The position numbers were made by a program, and so were the translations under genes. Below the pieces are notes generated by a model. It did no database searches. It was not told the DNA's origin and was given only the letters and a program-made list of their open reading frames with translations. Below are positions 6,299 through 11,153 of a stretch of 11,153 nt of DNA, piece by piece; within the stretch, counting starts at the first letter, position 1, and every line of letters starts with the position of its first letter. The stretch is from Pseudomonadota bacterium. GTDB lineage: Bacteria > Pseudomonadota > Alphaproteobacteria > Sphingomonadales > Sphingomonadaceae. The stretch covers positions 1 through 11,153 of the forward strand of contig JAFAED010000539.1 of NCBI GenBank assembly GCA_023424275.1, in the 5' to 3' direction.

Positions 6299-7662
6299 GC
6301 GGCCTCCGCCACGCGGATGGTCTTCATATTTGTGAACTCCTTCATCCCGGCCTCGCCGAGCTCGCGGCCATAGCCCGAGCGTTTGATCCCTCCGAACGGC
6401 ACGCGCGGGTCCGAGGCGACCATGGCGTTGATGAATACTGCTCCTGCGTCGATCCGGCGTGCGAGCGCGCGGCCGCGGTCGGCATCGACGGTCCAGATCG
6501 AGGCCCCGAGGCCAAAACTGGTGCGGTTGGCGAGCGCAATCGCTTCCTCGGCATCGGCGGCACGCACGATCGCGGCGGCGGGGCCAAAGGTTTCCTCGTC
6601 GAACGCGGCCATGCCGGGCGCTACATGGTCGAGCAAGGTGGCGGGATAATAGAAACCCGCCCCTTCGGGCATCGCGCCGCCCGCGCGCAATAGGGCGCCC
6701 GATGTGACGCTGCGCTGGACCTGATCGTCGATAGCGTCGCGAAGATTGGCGCGCGCGAGCGGTCCCAACGTCGTCCCGGGATCGCGCGGGTCGCCGAGCT
6801 TCAGATGGGCGATCCCGGCCAGGAAGCGTTCGGCGAAGGCATCGGCAACACTCGCCTCGACGATGAAGCGCTTGGCGTTGACGCAGCTTTGCCCCGCGTT
6901 GGTGAAGCGCGCGGTCACGGCGACCTGCGCCGCGCGATCGAGGTCGGCGTCGGCGAGCACGACAAACGGGTCCGACCCGCCGAGTTCGAGGACCTGCTTC
7001 TTGAGCGCCGCGCCCGCCTGTCCGGCGACGATTGCACCGACCTCGGTCGAGCCGGTCAGGGTCACGCCGGCGATGCGCGGATCGGCAATTACGCGCGCAA
7101 CATCGGTTGGTTCGACGAACAAATTGGCGAACAGCCCATCGGGAAAGCCCGCCTCCGTCACCAGCCGTTCAAGCGCGAGCGCCGATTGCGGGACGTTCGC
7201 CGCGTGCTTCAGAATCGCGCCATTGCCCGCGGCGAGTGCAGGAGCCAGGAAGCGGACGACCTGCCACAGCGGATAATTCCACGGCATGATTGCAAGGATT
7301 ACACCGAGCGGCTCGAAGGCCAGGGTGGTGCCGGGAACCGCCGTGACAGGCGCATCGGCGAGCATCGCGGGCGCATGTTCGGCATAGAAATCGCAATTGA
7401 GCGCGCATTTCTCGACCTCGGCCGTGGCCTCGGCGATCGGCTTGCCCATCTCGCTCGTGATCAACGCGGCGAGCACCTCCTTTTCGGTACGCAGCAGCGC
7501 GGCAAGGCGCGGGAGCAGCGCTGCCCGTTCTTCGGCGGGCTGCCACCGCCACGCAGCCTGCGCGCGCGCCGCGCGTTCGAGCCGGGCGTCGATCTCGGCG
7601 GGGGCATGCACGTCGAAGCGTGCGAGCGTCTCGCCGGTCGCGGGATCGATCGTCCCGATCAT
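6295..7662 (-). CDS. NAD(P)-dependent succinate-semialdehyde dehydrogenase, Sad/YneI-type
   Basis: A 455-residue aldehyde dehydrogenase, close to the 462 of E. coli Sad. It probably oxidises succinate semialdehyde or a similar short omega-oxo acid to the dicarboxylate in the cytosol. The start MIGTIDPATGE is typical of the family. Landmarks: EMGKP (71-75), IMPWNYPLWQVVR with Asn129, LKHAANVP (151-158, a Sad/YneI form where most relatives have KPSE), LTGSTEVG (202-209), general base Glu226 in LELGGSDPF, nucleophile Cys260 in NAGQSCVNAKRF, EETFGP, and FGGIKRSGYGRELG near the end. The ATG at 7662 overlaps the upstream dehydrogenase stop (ATGA) and has no clear ribosome-binding site, so translation is probably coupled. 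The frame stays open 86 codons upstream, but that part is the shadow of the previous gene. Not a duplicate of astD: the two are distant subfamilies. Confidence 0.91.
   Translation of the reverse strand: MIGTIDPATGETLARFDVHAPAEIDARLERAARAQAAWRWQPAEERAALLPRLAALLRTEKEVLAALITSEMGKPIAEATAEVEKCALNCDFYAEHAPAMLADAPVTAVPGTTLAFEPLGVILAIMPWNYPLWQVVRFLAPALAAGNGAILKHAANVPQSALALERLVTEAGFPDGLFANLFVEPTDVARVIADPRIAGVTLTGSTEVGAIVAGQAGAALKKQVLELGGSDPFVVLADADLDRAAQVAVTARFTNAGQSCVNAKRFIVEASVADAFAERFLAGIAHLKLGDPRDPGTTLGPLARANLRDAIDDQVQRSVTSGALLRAGGAMPEGAGFYYPATLLDHVAPGMAAFDEETFGPAAAIVRAADAEEAIALANRTSFGLGASIWTVDADRGRALARRIDAGAVFINAMVASDPRVPFGGIKRSGYGRELGEAGMKEFTNMKTIRVAEAA
6303..6307 (-). promoter_or_regulatory. 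Ribosome-binding site of the cupin gene
   Basis: On the minus strand this reads GGAGG, 4 nt before the cupin ATG, and lies inside the last codons of the semialdehyde dehydrogenase. It supports the 6298 start despite the overlap. Confidence 0.6.
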
Positions 7663-8699
7663 AGCGCGGCGATCACCGCGTCGGTGAAGCCGCGCGTGTC
7701 GAGCGGTCCGCCGATATCGCGCGTGCGTGTTGCGGGGTTGGCGAGCGCGGTTTCGACCGCCGCCTCGATTCGCCGCGCGACATCGCCCAGCGCCGCATCG
7801 CCACGTTTGCGGCCGAGCCAGTCGAACAGCATCGCCGCCGACAGGATCAGCGAGGTCGGGTTGGCGATGCCCTGACCCGCGATATCGGGCGCCGAGCCAT
7901 GCTGCGCCTGCGCCACGCAAATATCGTCGCTCGCATTGATCGACCCTCCGAGGCCGAGGCTGCCGCTTAATTCCGATGCCTCGTCGGAGAGGATGTCGCC
8001 GAACATGTTGGTCGTGACGATGACGTCGAAACGATCGGGGCTGCGGATCAGCAGCGCGGCGGCGGCATCGACGATCACCTCGTCGAGCGCGACGTCGGGA
8101 AAGTCCGCCGCGACCGCGCGGACTTCACGCAGGAACAGCCCGTCGGTCAGCTTGAGCACATTTGCCTTGTGCACCGCAGTGACCTTGCGGCGGCGCTCGG
8201 CGGCCAGTTCGAAGGCGGCGCGTGCGACGCGGCGCACCGCCTGTGCGGTGATCTTGCGGATCGCAAAGGCGCTGTCGGGATCGGGCATGAACTCGCCCGG
8301 ACCCATGTGCATCGACCGGTCGGCATAGAAGCCCTCGGTATTCTCGCGCACGATGACGAGGTCCATCGGTTTGCGGAGAATCGAGAGGCCTTCGCGCGCG
8401 CGGCACGGACGGATGTTGGCGAAAAGGTTGAAGTGGGTGCGCAGCTTCGCCGACGGGTTGGGCTGACCTGCAGGATAGTCATAATGCGAGACCGGACCGA
8501 GGATCACGCCGTCCGCCGCCGGGATCGCATCCAGCACCGCATCGGGGAGCGTGCTGCCCTGGGCGGCGAGACTGGCGAGGCCGATGTCCATCGTTTCGAA
8601 ACGGATCGCGTCGCCACCGGCGGCACGGGCGATGGCGAGCGTGGCTTCGGTGATTTCGGGGCCGATGCCGTCGCCGGGCAGGGTGAGGATATGGGTCAT
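7659..8699 (-). CDS. NAD-dependent isocitrate/isopropylmalate dehydrogenase family protein
   Basis: A 346-residue beta-decarboxylating dehydrogenase that oxidises a 2-hydroxyacid bearing a 3-carboxylate and releases CO2. N-terminal ILTLPGDGIGPEIT (4-17) is the family signature. The substrate loop runs from Ser83 to Arg97 (SAKLRTHFNLFANIR), with Arg118 and Tyr125 in RENTEGFYAD, Lys178 in AVHKANVLK, and metal-binding Asp211, Asp235 and Asp239 (FGDILSDE). HGSAPDIAG with Asp272 predicts NAD rather than NADP. The loop lacks the RSLNVALR pattern of isocitrate dehydrogenase and the usual LeuB pattern, so the substrate is unassigned; homoisocitrate-, tartrate- or malate-like acids are possible. First gene of a three-gene operon with 4-bp overlaps, and divergent from an aconitase whose product type it could use. 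The start at 8699 is preferred over 8780 because it fits the family N-terminus and has AGGTGG just upstream. Confidence 0.9.
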   Translation of the reverse strand: MTHILTLPGDGIGPEITEATLAIARAAGGDAIRFETMDIGLASLAAQGSTLPDAVLDAIPAADGVILGPVSHYDYPAGQPNPSAKLRTHFNLFANIRPCRAREGLSILRKPMDLVIVRENTEGFYADRSMHMGPGEFMPDPDSAFAIRKITAQAVRRVARAAFELAAERRRKVTAVHKANVLKLTDGLFLREVRAVAADFPDVALDEVIVDAAAALLIRSPDRFDVIVTTNMFGDILSDEASELSGSLGLGGSINASDDICVAQAQHGSAPDIAGQGIANPTSLILSAAMLFDWLGRKRGDAALGDVARRIEAAVETALANPATRTRDIGGPLDTRGFTDAVIAAL

Positions 8700-8829
8700 A
8701 GCCACCTGTTGTACCACGCAGCCTGTCATGTCGCTGACACGCATTCGGCATTGCGTAATAATTGCATTTTGCATTGACAAAAGTCATATGGCGATCCAGC
8801 CAAGTGTCGAAAATTTGCAAGGTGCAGCC
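8700..8829. promoter_or_regulatory. Divergent promoter/operator region between the dehydrogenase operon and the aconitase
   Basis: This 130-bp gap must carry the promoters for both directions. It holds a tandem direct repeat, GCATTCGGCATTG (8741-8753) and GCATTTTGCATTG (8764-8776), 11 of 13 identical and 23 bp apart. Two inverted repeats are present, TGTCA-N6-TGACA (8724-8739) and TGAC-AAAA-GTCA (8775-8786). A perfect -35-like TTGACA lies at 8774-8779 toward the aconitase, but no good -10 follows at 16-18 bp. CCACCT (8702-8707) is the minus-strand ribosome-binding site AGGTGG, and AAGG (8819-8822) serves the aconitase. The repeats suggest control by one regulator, which is not encoded in the window. 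Confidence 0.5.
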
Positions 8830-11153
8830 ATGATCTTATCCGCAGCGGGGCGGGAGCTTCGCGTCATCGATCTTCCCGGACGGCTCGGCGCGCGCCTGAC
8901 GACGATGCCGGTAATCCACCGGCTGCTTGCTGAAAATCTGCTGCGCGCGGGTGGCGCCGATGGTGCGGCGGCCTTTACGGCGTGGATCGAAGGCGGACGA
9001 AGCGACGTCGAACTGCCCTTCCATCCCGGCCGTATCATGATGCACGACACGACCTGCGTTCCTGCGCTCGTCGACCTCGCCGCGGCGCGCGACGGTCTGG
9101 CGGCAGGGGGCGGCGACCCGGCGCGGATCGACCCGGTGGTGCCCGTCGACGTATCGACCGACCATTCGCTCGCGGTCGACCATTTCGCCGATCCCGATGC
9201 CGCGCGGCTCAACATGGCACGCGAGCGCGAACGTAACGCCGAGCGGCTCCGGCTGATGAAATGGGCGAGCGGCGCATTCGACAAGCTGACCGTCCATCCG
9301 CCTGGCACTGGCATCATGCACACGCTGAACCTCGAACGGCTTGCCAGCGTGGTGCGCGTCGAGGAGCGCGACGGAGCCGCATGGGCGATACCCGACACTC
9401 TGATCGGCACCGACAGCCACACGCCGATGGTGAACGGCATCGGGGTACTCGGCTGGGGCGTCGGCGGGCTGGAGGCCGAGGCCGCGATGCTCGGGCTGCC
9501 CGTGATATTGCGTGTTCCCGAAGTCGTCGGTGTACGGCTCACCGGAAATCTGCCGGCCGATGTGTTCGGCACCGATCTGGCGCTGCTCGTGACGCAAAGG
9601 CTGCGCGCGCACGGTGTCGCGGGGCGTTTTGTCGAGTTTTTCGGCCCCGGCGCCGCGACGCTGTCCGCCGATACGCGCGCCGCCGTGGCGAATATGGCAC
9701 CCGAATATGGCGCGACGACGGGCTTTTTTCCGGTCGATACGCGAACGATTGCCTATCTCGGCGAAACGGGCCGTGCGGCTGAGGCGATCGCGCTTGTCGA
9801 GACATATTGCCGCCGCCAGGGGCTGTGGTTCGATCCGGTGGCCGAACCCGACTATGCCGAGGTGTTGACGATCGATCTCGGCGATGTCGTGCGCGGCGTG
9901 GCAGGACCCGCCCGGCCGCAGGATTTGCGCGATGCCGGCGAAACCGCGGATTTCATCACCGCCGGCGTCGCAGCGGGCGACGTCCCAGCCGGCGCGGTGG
10001 CGATTGCAGCGATCACGAGCTGCACGAATACCAGCGATCCGCACATGCTCGTCGCCGCGGGGCTTCTCGCGCGCAACGCGGTCGCGGCCGGGCTGACCGT
10101 CCCCGCTTGGGTGAAGACGTCGCTGGCGCCGGGGTCGCCGGCCGCCGAAGCGTTGCTCCGCCGCGCCGGCCTGATGGAGCCGCTGGAGCAACTCGGCTTC
10201 GGCATCGTCGGTGTCGGCTGCACCACCTGCATCGGCAATTCGGGTCCGCTCGTGCCGGCGATGTCCGACGCGATTTCGGCCGGCGTGGTGCCCGTCGCGG
10301 TGCTTTCGGGCAATCGCAATTTTCCGGGCCGCGTCCACCCCGAGGTGCACGAAAGTTTTCTCCTGTCGCCGCCGATGGTCGTTGCCTTCGCGATCGCGGG
10401 CCATGCCGCGCGCGACATATTGCGGGACCCTTTGGGAATTGGGCGCAACGGCGCGCCGGTCACGCTCGACATGATCTGGCCCGACGCGGCGGAAATCGAC
10501 GGCGTGCTGACGCGCGCGCGGGTGCCAGACGATGTGCAGCTTCGATATGACGCCGCCGAAGCGAATCCGGCATGGGCCGCGCTGGATGCGCCGGACAGCG
10601 TGCTCTTTCCGTGGGATGCCGGCTCGACCTATCTGCGCCCGCCGCCTTTCGTGCGTTCTGAGGCGGGGGCCGCGCTCGATGGTGCCAAGGCACGTCCGCT
10701 GCTTGTCCTCGGCGACGACATCACGACCGACCATATCTCGCCAGCGGGGGCCATTCCAGCAGGGACACCGGCGGCGCGCTATCTGATCGAGCGCGGCGAG
10801 ACGCCGGGCGACCTCAATGTCTTTGCTTCGCGCCGCGGCAATTGGGAGGCGATGGTGCGCGGGCTCTTCACCAACCCCTCGGTCGAAAATTTGCTGCGCC
10901 CAGGGATCGCGCCGGGCCGAACGGTGCACGCGCCAAGCGGGACGGAGATGACGCTGTGGGACGCGGCCGAACTTTATGCCGCCGAAGGCACCCCGCTGGT
11001 GATCGTCGCGGGCGACCGTTACGGCACCGGATCGTCGCGCGACTGGGCAGCGAAGGGGCCACAGTTGCTCGGTGTGCGGGCGGTGATCGCGTCGAGCTTC
11101 GAGCGCATCCATCGCAGCAATTTGATCAACATGGCGGTGCTGCCGCTGACGGT
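8830..11153 (+). CDS. acnA: AcnA-type aconitase, divergent (3' end outside window)
   Basis: Opens at ATG 8830 (AAGG 7 nt upstream) and reads through 774 codons to the window end without a stop. AcnA proteins are about 890 residues, so most of the swivel domain is seen and roughly 80 residues are missing. The enzyme interconverts a tertiary and a secondary hydroxy tricarboxylate by dehydration and rehydration. The 4Fe-4S ligands are Cys398 (ITSCTNTSDP), Cys464 and Cys467 (GCTTCIGNSGPL), with AcnA-like 66-residue spacing. Other active-site matches: Asp111-His112, His164, TDSH (194-197), Asn288 and Glu292 (NMAPEYGAT), Arg496 and Arg501 (SGNRNFPGR), DDITTDHISPAG (629-640), and GSSRDWAAK (734-742). 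Oddities: MMHDTTCVP (70-78) has His72 where AcnA has Gln, RRGNW replaces RRGNH, and the stretch before Cys398 is about 37 residues shorter than in E. coli AcnA. Citrate may not be the substrate; the symbol marks the family. Confidence 0.93.
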   Translation, partial: MILSAAGRELRVIDLPGRLGARLTTMPVIHRLLAENLLRAGGADGAAAFTAWIEGGRSDVELPFHPGRIMMHDTTCVPALVDLAAARDGLAAGGGDPARIDPVVPVDVSTDHSLAVDHFADPDAARLNMARERERNAERLRLMKWASGAFDKLTVHPPGTGIMHTLNLERLASVVRVEERDGAAWAIPDTLIGTDSHTPMVNGIGVLGWGVGGLEAEAAMLGLPVILRVPEVVGVRLTGNLPADVFGTDLALLVTQRLRAHGVAGRFVEFFGPGAATLSADTRAAVANMAPEYGATTGFFPVDTRTIAYLGETGRAAEAIALVETYCRRQGLWFDPVAEPDYAEVLTIDLGDVVRGVAGPARPQDLRDAGETADFITAGVAAGDVPAGAVAIAAITSCTNTSDPHMLVAAGLLARNAVAAGLTVPAWVKTSLAPGSPAAEALLRRAGLMEPLEQLGFGIVGVGCTTCIGNSGPLVPAMSDAISAGVVPVAVLSGNRNFPGRVHPEVHESFLLSPPMVVAFAIAGHAARDILRDPLGIGRNGAPVTLDMIWPDAAEIDGVLTRARVPDDVQLRYDAAEANPAWAALDAPDSVLFPWDAGSTYLRPPPFVRSEAGAALDGAKARPLLVLGDDITTDHISPAGAIPAGTPAARYLIERGETPGDLNVFASRRGNWEAMVRGLFTNPSVENLLRPGIAPGRTVHAPSGTEMTLWDAAELYAAEGTPLVIVAGDRYGTGSSRDWAAKGPQLLGVRAVIASSFERIHRSNLINMAVLPLT

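Noticed and set aside
7663..7920. Upstream extension of the semialdehyde dehydrogenase frame
   Set aside because: It overlaps the dehydrogenase gene and reads as non-family sequence; the ATGA junction at 7659-7662 gives the natural start.
8836..11112. Very long minus-strand open frame (758 codons) opposite the aconitase
   Set aside because: Its translation is rich in Arg, His and Gly with no recognisable domain, while the plus strand encodes an unmistakable aconitase in the same bases. Long antisense frames are expected opposite GC-rich, codon-biased genes.

Overview
The window is dense, GC-rich DNA with strong third-position G/C codon bias, signal-peptide-bearing TonB-dependent receptors in tandem, short intergenic gaps and ATGA/GTGA gene overlaps. 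Together with the alphaproteobacterial look of the ornithine-type aminotransferase, this suggests a sphingomonad (Sphingomonadales, Alphaproteobacteria). The genus is an inference only. No rRNA, tRNA, CRISPR array, insertion sequence or phage gene was seen.

Layout. (1) 1-685, plus strand: 3' end of a siderophore-type TonB-dependent receptor, cut by the window edge. (2) 686-876: a 191-bp gap packed with strong inverted repeats. (3) 877-3129, plus strand: a complete second receptor, paralogous to the first, followed by a GC hairpin and a less GC-rich promoter-like stretch (3173-3290). (4) 3291-5902, plus strand: a two-gene operon for a class III PLP aminotransferase of the acetylornithine/succinylornithine family and an AstD-type N-succinylglutamate 5-semialdehyde dehydrogenase, overlapping by 4 bp. 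(5) 5906-8699, minus strand: three genes each joined by a 4-bp ATGA overlap. In transcription order they are an NAD-type isocitrate/isopropylmalate-family dehydrogenase, a Sad/YneI-type succinate-semialdehyde dehydrogenase and a small metal-binding cupin. This operon converges on astD with only 3 bp between stop codons. (6) 8700-8829: a divergent control region with direct and inverted repeats. (7) 8830 to the window end, plus strand: an AcnA-type aconitase, open at the right edge. It is read continuously through 774 codons.

How the genes may work together. The receptors would bring a ligand (siderophore-like or another large nutrient) across the outer membrane. The aminotransferase and AstD would convert an N-acylornithine-like or other omega-amino compound to an acyl-glutamate-like acid; these are steps 3 and 4 of the arginine succinyltransferase route, but astA, astB and astE are not in the window. 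The divergent aconitase plus isocitrate-dehydrogenase-like enzyme form a hydroxyacid isomerisation/oxidative decarboxylation pair, as in the TCA cycle, leucine and lysine synthesis, and some phosphonate pathways. The coupled semialdehyde dehydrogenase and cupin make this look like a dedicated accessory carboxylic-acid pathway rather than housekeeping TCA genes. The aconitase is shorter than AcnA before its first cluster cysteine and has a His where family members have an active-site Gln, which may mean a different substrate. This assembly is the most interesting part of the window. Its substrate cannot be read from the sequence.
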